The notes under the pieces are model-generated. The model searched no databases and had not been told where the DNA came from. It saw only the letters and a list, made by a program, of their open reading frames with translations. Below are positions 55,405 to 64,000 of a stretch of 64,000 bases of DNA, piece by piece (the stretch's first letter is position 1; each line of letters starts with the position of its first letter). The DNA is from CAVPXC01 sp963709505 (GTDB lineage: Bacteria > Chloroflexota > Anaerolineae > JAAEKA01): positions 62,001 through 126,000 of the forward strand of contig CAVPXC010000003.1 in NCBI GenBank assembly GCA_963709505.1, written 5' to 3'. A program made the position numbers and the translations under genes.

Positions 55405-55457
55405 GGGGATGCTCCTTTGCTGACGTTGGGGATGAAGATCTTAGGCATAGTGTGGCC

Positions 55458-56484
55458 TCATGGTTTGGCAGCTTCCACTTGGTCATTTGCTTGCCGGTAA
55501 TCGACTTCGGAGTTGGCTCTAGTATCGGGCAACGGCACGTAGAAAGGCGACATTTGGTCCCAAAAGTGAGGCGACGTGCATCCGATGCAGCCGTGGCCGG
55601 CGCGCACCGGCCAGCTCGTGCCGTCGTTCCAACGCACCGAAGGACAATTGTGTTTGGTCTCCGGTCCTCGGCATCCCATCTGATACAAGCACCAGCCGTT
55701 TTGGTGACCGACATCACCCCAGGTGCGCACGAAGCGGTCGTGCTCGTAGTGGTCGTGTCGTTCACACTCTTCATGGATTTCGTCGCCGTAGGCGAAGAGC
55801 GGGCGACCTCGCGAGTTCGCGCGGCGGTAGTTGGTTGTAGGTCAGGAGGTGCACGATCGTCGCGGCCAGGTTGACGACGTTGACAGGGCAGCCGGGCAGG
55901 TTGACGAGGTTCTGGATTCCCGGAACCGCGTCTCTCACGCCGACGGCGCCTGTGAAATTGGGTGCAGCCGCGGCTATGCCGCCATCCCAAGAGCAGGAGC
56001 CAACGGCAATCGTCGCACGGGCGCTGCCGCACACCTCGCGAGCGATGTCGAGGGCTGTCCGGCCGCCGATCGTGCAGTAAATCCCGCCGTCGCGCATCGG
56101 GATGGATCCCTCCACGACGCAGATGTATTGGCCGGGATACATGGCGATCGTTTCGGCGCGCGAGCGCTCCGCAAGCTGGCCGGACGGAACCATCAACGTT
56201 TCGTGGTAGTTGACCGACAGCGTGTCAAGTAAGAGCTCGGTCACGGTCGGATTACTGCTACGCAGAAACGACTCGGTGTCGCCAGTGCAGTCCTGGAATT
56301 CCAGCCAGATCAGGGGCGGACGGAGTGTGCTGCTGAGCGCCGCGGCGATATCCCTGGTAAGGCGCATGGGCAAAGCCAGGGTAGCGGTCATGCCCGCACA
56401 GAACTTGATGAAATCGCGGCGCGATACCCCGCGTTGAGCCAACTGTTCCTCAACACTGCCGCTTGCGGGTCTGAATCGGTTCAT
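55458..56484 (-). CDS. [NiFe] hydrogenase small subunit with Tat signal, frameshifted
   Basis: Iron-sulfur electron-transfer subunit, about 341 residues after joining frames near 55818. Tat signal SRRDFIKFCAGMTATLALP implies export across the membrane, together with the large subunit. Cluster-ligand regions: DCTGDTESF (proximal; the second position, normally Cys, is Asp), GSCSWDGG, LPGCPVNVVNL, the His/Cys segment CERHDHYEHDRF after the break, GWCLYQMGC, NCPSVRWN and GHGCIGCTSPHFWD. The C-terminal membrane helix found in many group 1 small subunits is absent; it ends VDYRQANDQVEAAKP. ATG with GGAGG upstream. Confidence 0.92.
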
Positions 56485-56677
56485 TGACTGCCTCCTGTCG
56501 TTGTAGTACAAAGAGGAAAACGAAGTCTACACCCGGATCGTAAGGCAAACGCTCGAGCCACTCAAAACGATGCGCTCTTTCTCTCGATTTCTTCAACGAG
56601 TTTTGGAGAAGACACCCACAGATACTGCTACCCACAGCCTCGACTTTAACCACCGGGCGGACTTGCGCCGACCCGTA

Positions 56678-57784
56678 CTAGGCTATTGCTTGTTTGATCG
56701 CTAGCACGACGCGATCTTGCTGCTCGGCGGACATCTCAGGAAAAAAGGGCAAGGATAGCACGTGCTCGGCGGCCGCCTCGGCGACTGGAAAGCTCCCCGG
56801 CTGATGTCCCAGGAATGCGTAGGCCGGCTGGAGGTGCAGGGGGAGTGGATAGTGTACGCCAGCCTCGATGCCCTGGCTGCGCAGTGTCTCGACCAGCTCA
56901 TCTCGTCTTGGTGAACGCACCACGTAGAGATGATAGACAGAATGCACCCCTTCCGGCTCGACCGGCAGCGCCAGGTCCGTGCCCGACAAGAGCTTGCCAT
57001 AGCGCTGAGCCAGGCGGCGACGGGCCTGGTTTGCTGCATCCAAGTGCGGGAGCTTGGCCGCCAGGATCGCCGCCTGCAGCGCGTCCAGGCGATGCCCGAA
57101 GCCCAACTCGTCGTGCACGTACTTGCTGCTTCGGCCGTGATCGCGCAGCTTGCGCACCTTGGCGGCCAGATCGTCGTCGTCGGTCACCACGGCGCCGCCG
57201 TCGCCATAACACCCCAAGTTCTTGCCCGGGTAGAAGCTGAAACAGGCCACATCGCCCAGAGTGCCGACCCGCCGTCCCCGAAGCTCCGCGCCATGGGCCT
57301 GGGCCGCGTCCTCGATCAATGCCAGGTTGTGGCGTTGGGCGATCTGTGCCAGCCTGTCCATCGCAGCCGGCTGGCCAAACAGGTGGACCGGCAGGATGGC
57401 CTTTGTGCGCTGAGTGACAGCCGCCTCGACCGCGGCTGGATCCAGGTTGTATGTAAGCGGGTCGATATCGGCGAAGATGGGTGCGGCGCCGGCCGCGGAG
57501 ACCGCCTCGGCACTGGCGATAAAGGTGAACGGCGTCGAGATCACCTCATCGCTGGGGCCGATGCCCAAAGCGCGCAGCACGAGCTCAATGGCCGCCGTGC
57601 CGGAGCTGACTCCGACAGCATGCCGCGCCTGGCAGTAAGCCGCAAACGCCTCCTCGAATGCTCGCACCTCCGGCCCCAGGATGAAGCTAGTGTTGTCGAT
57701 CACACGAGCAATGGCCGCGTCGATCTCTAGCTTCAAGGCCTGGTATTGCGCTTTCAAGTCGACTAATGGGATGGTGGTAGGCAT
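56678..57784 (-). CDS. DegT/DnrJ/EryC1/StrS sugar aminotransferase
   Basis: 368 residues. PLVDLKAQYQALKLEIDAAI is the family start, followed by GVSSGTAAIELVLRALGIGP, EDAAQAHGAELRGR, and PLP lysine in SFYPGKNLGCYGDGG. C-terminal GIEAGVHYPLPLHLQPAY. Transfers an amino group to a keto-sugar nucleotide, usually for surface polysaccharide or glycoconjugate sugars. ATG at 57784 is preferred over the one at 57808 because the family begins there. Close to sugar and membrane genes. Confidence 0.93.
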   Translation of the reverse strand: MPTTIPLVDLKAQYQALKLEIDAAIARVIDNTSFILGPEVRAFEEAFAAYCQARHAVGVSSGTAAIELVLRALGIGPSDEVISTPFTFIASAEAVSAAGAAPIFADIDPLTYNLDPAAVEAAVTQRTKAILPVHLFGQPAAMDRLAQIAQRHNLALIEDAAQAHGAELRGRRVGTLGDVACFSFYPGKNLGCYGDGGAVVTDDDDLAAKVRKLRDHGRSSKYVHDELGFGHRLDALQAAILAAKLPHLDAANQARRRLAQRYGKLLSGTDLALPVEPEGVHSVYHLYVVRSPRRDELVETLRSQGIEAGVHYPLPLHLQPAYAFLGHQPGSFPVAEAAAEHVLSLPFFPEMSAEQQDRVVLAIKQAIA

Positions 57785-57808
57785 GAGGGGCAGTTTACTC
57801 TGGGGCAC

Positions 57809-58076
57809 GCTAGCTGCAAAATCGGTGGAGGGTAGAGAGTGATCTAGCTACCAGACAGTCTTGGTGTGATGTCTTGTGAGCGTGGGTCGACTGGGAACCG
57901 TCTCAGAGGGAGTAGGGTCTGGCGGCGTCTTGCCAACGATGAACCTGGGCACCCCCTACCTTCAGGTACCGAGACTCGCCGCCAGAGCCGTACACCTGCA
58001 CCTGCACCTGCACCGGAGTACAGCGCAGGTGCAGGTGTCGAGACCCCTTTTGCCACCGATCAGCGAGCCGTCCGTC
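57809..58076. repeat. Intergenic region with CACCTG-word hairpin
   Basis: No gene seen. ACACCTGCACCTGC (57992-58005) and GCAGGTGCAGGTGT (58024-58037) form a perfect 14-bp stem. Left flank contains TACACCTGCACCTGCACC in tandem. Another wordy hairpin. Confidence 0.75.
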
Positions 58077-60993
58077 CTACGGCTCGACCCGTACCCAATC
58101 CACAGCACCTGCCACCTGGGGTTCCCGCCAACCCGGTCCGATGGCCGCATGCACCGGCTCCAGCCCGCTGAGCTGCTCGACGACGGGTCGTAGGCCGGTG
58201 GCCGGAGTGCTAGGCAGGATGATGCCGGCCTGCCCCCAGCGGAAGCGACCGCGCAGATCGGACAGGCCCAGCGCAGCTAGCGCCTGCGCTGCTTCGGCGC
58301 TGAACTGATCGCTGGCCGTGTCCTTCACAGCGACGGCCAGCGCGCTGTGCTCGTCCATCTGGCTCAGAAACGCGATCATGGCTTGCGAGGCCGCCGGATC
58401 CAGATGCGTGTCGAACGCAGCCACCGCGCTCGGCTGCCAGGTGCGGGTGTCGACGATCGCCAGGTTGTAGCCCCGTTGGTTCAGCGAGATGTCAACGCCG
58501 TTGAGCCAGATATGGGCGAAGTTGCCAGCTTCCAGGCTGGCGCTCTCTACCAACAGGCTCACGCGTGGCCGCAGCGGGAATCGCCGCCGGCGAGCCGGAC
58601 AAAACTTCTTCCACGGGGAAGGTGCGGGCGAAACGCAGCTGGACCTCGTTGGCCGCATCGCGTAGGACACCGGCCGGCAGATCAAAGGCCAGCTCCGTCC
58701 ACGTCACTGGCAGCGGCTGGGCTTCGGTCTTGTGACCATTGATCGTCAGGGCCAACGTTTGGCCGGGGCCGGCGGCGGCGGCGCGCACGGTCAGGCGGTG
58801 TTGACCTGGCTGAACCGGAGGAAGCAACAAGCGCGTCGTCTGGCGTTGTGCCCACCGGGGCGCGGAGGCGCCTCCCGCGGCCGGCTGGCCAGGTCCGCTC
58901 CAGCCTTCGCCGCGGCTTAGCGGGTCTGCTGCCGGCCGCACGGTGATCGCCGTCGGGGGCTCGGCGAGCTCGACGCGATACAAAACGTGCTCGCCCTCCT
59001 CGGCCACGCGTTGGACAGGAAGGTAGGTCTCGACAAAGTTCACGAACTCTGGCGGTACGCGATCGCGATGCACCACCACGAATCGCACGTTGAGGTCGCG
59101 CAGCGTCTGCGCTGCTTCGGCGGCCGCACGCTGTAGCAGCGCGTTGCCGCCGAGACCGGCATCGCCGGCGCGCAGCGCGGCCAGGCCGTCCGCCATCTGC
59201 GCCTGGATGTGCGGGTTGGCGTCGGTGGCGTTGGCCAGTACGGTCAGCGGGCCGATCAGCGGCGCCTCGAGGAAATAGCGGAATTTCTGCTCCGGGTTGC
59301 GCGAGGTGTTGCCACCCAGGATCGGTTTGCCGGTTTGTGTTTGCCACCATTGCTCGGACATGATGATCACGTCCTGTTTGCCGAAGACGCTGAAGCCGTT
59401 GCGCCAGCCCAGCGGCAGATCGAGCACGGCGCCGTTGGCGTCGCCCGACTGCGCGGCGACCTGGTCGTAGATCGCCGGTATGCGCATGTCGGACATCGGC
59501 AGCGGCACGGAGAGGTTTTCGAACAACAGCAGGCCGGCCAGAAGCGCCGTTGTTGTGGTCAAACGACGGTTGACGCTCGAGGCGTCGTGCTTGCCTTGCC
59601 AGCGCGACGCCAGCCGGTCGAGCAGCCAGCGCGCGCCCATCGCCACCAGCAGCGCGGCCGAGATCAGCAGCATCACGCTGAAGCGGCTGGGATAGCGATT
59701 GCCTTTGAAGAACGGCAACTCCTGCAGGACGCGAAACGGCCCAGGGATGCCCGTGTCGTGTCCGGCGATGCGCAGGGATGGCCCCAGCGTCAACAAAAAG
59801 AACAGCAGCATCGACAAAGCCCAGAACCACGCGTCCGGGCGCTTGCGCTGAGTCCACAGCCCCAGCAGCGCCAGCCCTAGACCCGCCCAGCCCAGCGTGA
59901 GATGCTGGCCTTTGTTGATCTGCCACTGGCTGCCGTCGGGCCGGCGCTGGGAGTCGTTCGAGGCGGCGCGCACGATGTCGCCGAGCAGCGGGTGGAGTTG
60001 GGTGGGTAACGCATAGCCGGCCAGATCGGCCGAGTAGAGGTCGGCGAAGCCGCCGCCCTCGACGAGAAAATCACCCTCGGTGCGCATGTCGGGCAACATG
60101 TTGGCCAGAATTGGCGTGAGGCCGATGAGCACGACCAAGCCCATCACGACGAGGCCGCGGACGAGCGTGCGTAGTTCGGAGGGCGCCTCGGTCTTCGGGC
60201 GGCTGCGGGACCGCGCGATCAGCATCATAACGAGCCGATACAGCGCGTAGAACGCAATGAAGATCACCAGGAAGGACGCAAAGGTCAGCTCGGCGTAGGC
60301 TTGAAGCAGAATAAACAGCGCCGCCAACAGCGGCTCGCGCAGCCGCGCGCCGGGCCGGCCGCTGCGCAGAATGTACAGAATCGCAAACGGTATCCACTGC
60401 GAGCTGGCGATGTTGGCTTGGCCGAGCGAGGCGTAGAGGAGTTTGCTGGACGAAAAGGCGTAGAGGAGGCTGGCAAGAAACGCGGAATGATGAATGATGA
60501 ATGATGAATGAGGAACGATGAACGGGGATCCTCTACCCGATCTCCGATCTTCCCCACCTGACACGTGACACTTGACACCTGACACCAACACATCCGCCGC
60601 CAACAGATACGCCCCAAAGCCGCTCAAGACAAACGACGACAGTAACACTAGGTTGGAAGCCGGCACGAGGCCCCAAGCGACTTGGAGCGGAATTGAGAGC
60701 AGGCCATTGAGGATCGTGAGGGTGTAGAAGGCCAGGTTGATGCCAATGGGGTAGAACATCCACTGGCTGAGGAAGGGGTTGAGCTGGCGGTCGACGAGGC
60801 TGAACTTGAGCCACCACAGGTTCCAGGCCAACGCAGGGTCGTCGATGCCGTCGCCGGGGACGTGGGTGGCGAAGCGGATTACCAGCGGGTAAGTCAGCGC
60901 CAGGCCAAGGAGGGCGTACAGCAGAAGGACAATCAGGTGTTTGCGACCGCGCCGGCGATGCATGAGCATGAGCGACTTATACCACTGCCGCAA
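58077..60993 (-). CDS. Large polytopic membrane protein with C-terminal ILEI-like domain, frameshifted
   Basis: About 970 residues; frame change near 58575. About ten membrane segments (LIVLLLYALLGLALTYPLVI, YTLTILNGLLSIPLQVAWGL, LFFLLTLGPSLRIAGH), a first loop with DGIDDPALAWNLWW and NLAFYTL as in GT-C/YfhO-like proteins. The exported C-terminus carries a beta domain and then NLAIVDTRTWQPSAVAAFDT with LALAVAVKDTASDQFSAEAA and QALAALG, the pattern of the ILEI (FAM3-like) carbohydrate-linked fold. A loop of about 35 residues near 60482-60590 is translated from wordy repeats (GVKCHVSGGEDRRSGRGSPF, PHSSFIIHHSAF). Probable sugar transferase or exporter. Confidence 0.72.
60482..60590. repeat. Composite wordy repeat inside the YfhO-like gene
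   Basis: GAATGATGAATGATGAATGA followed, after about 50 bases, by TGACACGTGACACTTGACAC. Two different word classes side by side, read in frame on the minus strand. Confidence 0.88.
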
Positions 60994-61139
60994 CGGTTTG
61001 ACAAGTGGCTCTCGGCCTTCGGCCTACGGCGTTCTCGCTACGATGGCTTGGCCAGGACGCATCGGCAGCAGCTGATGACTGCGGCTCCGTCTTCACTTTG
61101 GCTTGGTCAGGGGAGTTTTGGGGTGGGGAATAGTGACAT

Positions 61140-62063
61140 TTAACTGAAGACGGACGACATCCATCGCCAGGTGCTGTCCAGGCCGGTTGCGAATGACACC
61201 TTGGGACGCCAACCCAATACACTGTTGGCCTGCCGAGTATCCAGGACGATGTGTTTCGTATCGAAAGCGCGATCAGGGAGATGCTCCAGAATGGCTCTTT
61301 TGCCCACTGTTTCCTCTACCCGCATAACCAGGTTAAGCAAGGAGATCTCTTGGTTTCCACCAATATTGAAAATTCTTTGTTCGCGTAGGTGCTTTTGGGC
61401 ACACATCACGAGAGCATCTACCAGATCGGAAATGTAGAAGTAATCGCGCGTTGCACTGCCATCTCCGTAGATTGGAATAGGCAAGTCGCGAGCCACACGA
61501 TAGAGAAAGACCGCGACAGCCCCTTGTCTACCGAGTGGATTTTGCCGCGGGCCGTAGGGCACTGATGGGCGAAGGATTGCGTAGTCGAGACCGAGAAGGT
61601 GATGATACATCTGCAAGTACTTTTCGGTGGCGAGCTTTGTGATACCGTAGGCCGTGATAGGATCCTGAGAGTGGATTTCATTGATTGGCAGCCGTTTGCT
61701 TGGCCCATAAACCGTGCCTCCCGATGAAATAAACACAATTCGACCCACTCCGAACTGACTGCAAGTTTCGATCAGGCGAACCGTGGGAACCAAGTTCGCC
61801 ACAATGTCAGCTGCGGGATCCCTGTTGGCAATCTCGTGGATTGTCGACCAGGCAAGGTGAAACACTACATTTGCACCTTCCAATGCTTCCCGAACCAAGA
61901 ACTCCTGGCTTAAGTCACCTCGTATGAAACGAACTCGTGATGGCATGGCATCGAAACGGCGTTCCTGGACGTCGAGCACAGACACATCCCATCCAAGAGC
62001 CAGCAACCCATCAACGAGATGAGAACCAATGAATCCATTGCCACCAATCACAAGTGCTTTCAT
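61140..62063 (-). CDS. NAD-dependent epimerase/dehydratase (SDR, sugar nucleotide)
   Basis: 307 residues. NAD-binding GGNGFIGSHLVD, SSGGTVYGPS with catalytic Ser, YGITK (Tyr-x3-Lys), PSVPYGPRQNP and RDYFYISDLVDA are the extended SDR landmarks. UDP-glucose 4-epimerase-like or a related dehydratase. The gene is visibly less G+C-rich than its neighbours and uses more A/T-ending codons, suggesting acquisition by transfer. Same strand as the surface-glycan genes. Confidence 0.9.
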   Translation of the reverse strand: MKALVIGGNGFIGSHLVDGLLALGWDVSVLDVQERRFDAMPSRVRFIRGDLSQEFLVREALEGANVVFHLAWSTIHEIANRDPAADIVANLVPTVRLIETCSQFGVGRIVFISSGGTVYGPSKRLPINEIHSQDPITAYGITKLATEKYLQMYHHLLGLDYAILRPSVPYGPRQNPLGRQGAVAVFLYRVARDLPIPIYGDGSATRDYFYISDLVDALVMCAQKHLREQRIFNIGGNQEISLLNLVMRVEETVGKRAILEHLPDRAFDTKHIVLDTRQANSVLGWRPKVSFATGLDSTWRWMSSVFS

Positions 62064-62334
62064 TAGCTTATCCCAACTTTTTCTTCCGTGTTGCGCGCTG
62101 GCAGGGTTAACTCATGATTGACCCTGAAAACGGGATTACTTCCCAAGGTGATGAAATCCCGAGAGCGCTCCGTTGCTTGGTAGAGCACAGAATACCAGAT
62201 CAGTTGATATCAATCAAATCACGATTGGCGTAGTATCGGGGCCTTATGCCCGATAAATTGACCTGACCGCCTTCGATGTGGTATGCAAGGAAGTGCGAGT
62301 TTACGTTTTTAGTAACTTGCGGTAAAATTGCACC
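62064..62334 (+). promoter_or_regulatory. Divergent intergenic region with leaderless folC promoter
   Basis: At its right end TAAAAT (62323-62328) stands six bases before the GTG of folC, so the transcript should begin at the start codon. No other gene or repeat is evident in the gap. Confidence 0.55.
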
Positions 62335-63900
62335 GTGGACTTTGCGAGTGCAGCTGGTGAACAAGCAGTGACTCTCCCGATCGACTACCAGGCTACCCTG
62401 GATTACATCTTCAACTACGTGGACTACGAGCGCCGGCGCTCGGTGCCGTACACCGAGACCGCGTGGAACCTCGAACGTGCGCGCCGCGTGTTGGCCGCGT
62501 TGGGCAACCCGCATGAGCGCCTGCGTTTCGCGCACGTGGCCGGCAGCAAGGGCAAAGGATCAACCGCAGCGAACGTCGAGTTGATCCTGCGTGCCAGCGG
62601 CTTTCGGACCGGCTTCTACACCTCGCCTCATCTGCACACCTTTCGTGAGCGCATTCGGATCGACGGCCAACTCATCGACCGAACGGATGTCGTGCGACTG
62701 CTCGCAGAGTGCAAGACCGCAGTCGAGGACGTGCCCGGCATCACCACGTTCGAGATCATCACCGTGCTGGCGCTGCTGCACTTTGCCCAGCAGCAGGTCG
62801 ACTGGGTGGTGCTGGAGGTGGGGCTGGGCGGTCGGCTTGACGCTACCAATGTCGTCACGCCGGCGGTCAGCGTGATCACACCGATCAGCTACGAACACAC
62901 TGCGCTTCTCGGCAATACCCTCGATCTGATTGCCCGCGAGAAGGCCGGAATCATCAAGCCCGGTGTGCCCGTGGTCGTCGCCCCCCAGCATGACGAGGCC
63001 CTGGTCGCGATTCGGGCCGTGGCCGATCAGCAGGGCGCACGTCTCATCCTGGCCGGCCGCGATTGGCGCTGGCACAGCAGGGTCGATACGCTTGACGGCC
63101 AAGTTTTCGATGTCGAGCACGCCGTCGACCCCGCGGATGGGTCTTTCGCCGAGAGTACCGCGGCCTTCATGGGCTGCACATTCGCTTCGCTCCGCACCCC
63201 ACTCCTTGGCTCGCATCAGCTGGCGAACGCCGCGGTCGCGGTGGCCACCTGCTGGGAGTTGGCGCAGCAGGGCGTGACCATCGGCGCAGACTCTATCCGC
63301 GAGGGTCTGGAAAGCGTGTTTTGGCCGGGGCGGTTGGAGGTGCTAGGCGGCGGGGCGCAGGGCGATTTGATTCCATCAGCTGGGCCTGCCGTCGTCGTCG
63401 ACTCCGCGCACAACGATGCCTCGGCTCGCCTGCTGCGCACGGCGTTGGCGCACTATTTCCCAGGTCGTCCTGTTATCGCCATTCTGGGCATCTCCAACGA
63501 CAAGGACGCCCAGGCGATTCTGTCAGAGCTGCTTCCCGGCGTCTCTTTGGCCTGCTTCACCCGATCACGGCATCCGCGTGCGGCCGATCCGCAGGAGCTG
63601 CTGCCGATCGCAGCACAGATCGTCGACGCTCGACGCCTGGCGGTTGCTGGCAGCGTTGCCGAGGCACTGGACTGGGCCGAGGCTTCGGCAAAGACGCATG
63701 CCGTGATCTGCCTGACCGGCTCGCTGTTCGTTGCCGGCGAAGGCCGTGAGGCCTGGCTGGCCCGGCATCCCGGCGGCCTGCCTCCGGGTGATTGGGCCTA
63801 CCAGGCTGAAGCGCCTGCGCCGGATTGGCAGATCAGCCAAAGCCCCCCCGGTGCGCCCGGGCCGGCCAAACTCAACCAGATGGAGGTCAAGCGACCATGA
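62335..63900 (+). CDS. folC: Folylpolyglutamate synthase / dihydrofolate synthase
   Basis: Mur-ligase-family enzyme adding glutamate to dihydropteroate and folates. 521 residues, about 80 longer than E. coli FolC owing to N- and C-terminal extensions. ATP loop HVAGSKGKGSTAANVELIL, TGFYTSPHLHTFRERIRIDG (folate region), LEVGLGGRLDATNVV, SYEHTALLGNTLDLIAREKAG with GIIKPGVPVVVA, and WPGRLEVLG with DSAHNDASARLL. GTG start is supported by the -10 six bases upstream. Stop overlaps the next ATG (ATGA). Confidence 0.93.
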   Translation: MDFASAAGEQAVTLPIDYQATLDYIFNYVDYERRRSVPYTETAWNLERARRVLAALGNPHERLRFAHVAGSKGKGSTAANVELILRASGFRTGFYTSPHLHTFRERIRIDGQLIDRTDVVRLLAECKTAVEDVPGITTFEIITVLALLHFAQQQVDWVVLEVGLGGRLDATNVVTPAVSVITPISYEHTALLGNTLDLIAREKAGIIKPGVPVVVAPQHDEALVAIRAVADQQGARLILAGRDWRWHSRVDTLDGQVFDVEHAVDPADGSFAESTAAFMGCTFASLRTPLLGSHQLANAAVAVATCWELAQQGVTIGADSIREGLESVFWPGRLEVLGGGAQGDLIPSAGPAVVVDSAHNDASARLLRTALAHYFPGRPVIAILGISNDKDAQAILSELLPGVSLACFTRSRHPRAADPQELLPIAAQIVDARRLAVAGSVAEALDWAEASAKTHAVICLTGSLFVAGEGREAWLARHPGGLPPGDWAYQAEAPAPDWQISQSPPGAPGPAKLNQMEVKRP

Positions 63901-64000
63901 AGCCCAAGCCGAGCCCTTCACGTTCCGAGATCGCCTGGATCGATACCTTGGCGCACAGCCAGGATGCTGAATACAGTGAGTTCATGGGCGACGGCGGGCT
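63897..64000 (+). CDS. Start of a gene coupled to folC, 3' truncated
   Basis: The ATG overlaps the folC stop as ATGA, a sign of translational coupling. Only the first 34 residues are in the window (KPKPSPSRSEIAWIDTLAHS, then DAEYSEFMGDGG). I do not recognise the family from this. Confidence 0.6.
   Translation, partial: MKPKPSPSRSEIAWIDTLAHSQDAEYSEFMGDGG

Overview
The window is a high-G+C bacterial chromosome segment. Gene content and style point to a member of the Chloroflexota, probably Anaerolineae-like: a tig-clpP-clpX block, membrane glycosyltransferases with large exported C-terminal domains, dockerin-like EF-hand words, near-leaderless promoters and abundant 'wordy' intergenic hairpins. 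This taxonomic call is inference; there is no rRNA gene in the window. About nineteen genes carry single-base frame disruptions although both halves are well conserved, which looks more like residual indels of a long-read assembly than real decay. Where the join is clear I annotate through it and say so.

Layout. 1-5.7 kb: branched-chain amino acid type ABC importer (binding protein, LivG, LivF, an enlarged LivH, LivM). 6.1-8.2 kb: small zinc protein, flavodoxin-fold reductase, DoxX protein. 8.4-12 kb: trigger factor, ClpP, ClpX. 12-22.3 kb: a Cys-rich unknown, then small toxin-antitoxin-like modules (DUF4258/YgiT-type, VapBC, AbiEi plus nucleotidyltransferase, Fic, two DUF2442 proteins) mixed with a ModE-type regulator, a LysM-M23 peptidase and an aldehyde dehydrogenase. 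22.5-25.2 kb: molybdenum cofactor genes moeA, moaC and a moaD-moaE fusion. 25.2-26.5 kb: rnpB followed by tRNA-Leu, -Ala, -Gly, -Phe, -Gln and -His, then an HNH endonuclease. 27.3-31.2 kb (minus strand): scpB followed by two HTH proteins with Sm/Hfq-like C-termini, one carrying a long SYG/GYG repeat tract, and a HExxH protein. 31.6-41 kb: Lrp regulator, aldehyde dehydrogenase and PLP lyase, then a lipase-like hydrolase, degenerate receiver, nitrilase, TPR protein, methyltransferase and aldo/keto reductase. 41-52 kb (minus): a block of membrane glycosyltransferases, a flippase-like protein, GT4 and GT2 enzymes. 52-56.5 kb: MerR-type regulator and an exported [NiFe] hydrogenase (small subunit, large subunit, maturation protease). 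56.7-64 kb: sugar aminotransferase, a large membrane protein with an ILEI-like C-terminus, NAD-dependent epimerase, folC and the start of one more gene.

The most unusual items are: (1) a dockerin-type EF-hand module inserted inside the hydrogenase large subunit; (2) the paired HTH/Sm-like proteins downstream of scpB, one with an FUS-like low-complexity tract; (3) a family of hairpins built from short reiterated words that fill intergenic gaps and have also entered coding sequences in frame, mainly in the membrane glycosyltransferase block; (4) an AbiEi-type antitoxin with a near-consensus leaderless promoter containing a 20-bp near-palindrome, followed by a nucleotidyltransferase that does not look like AbiEii.
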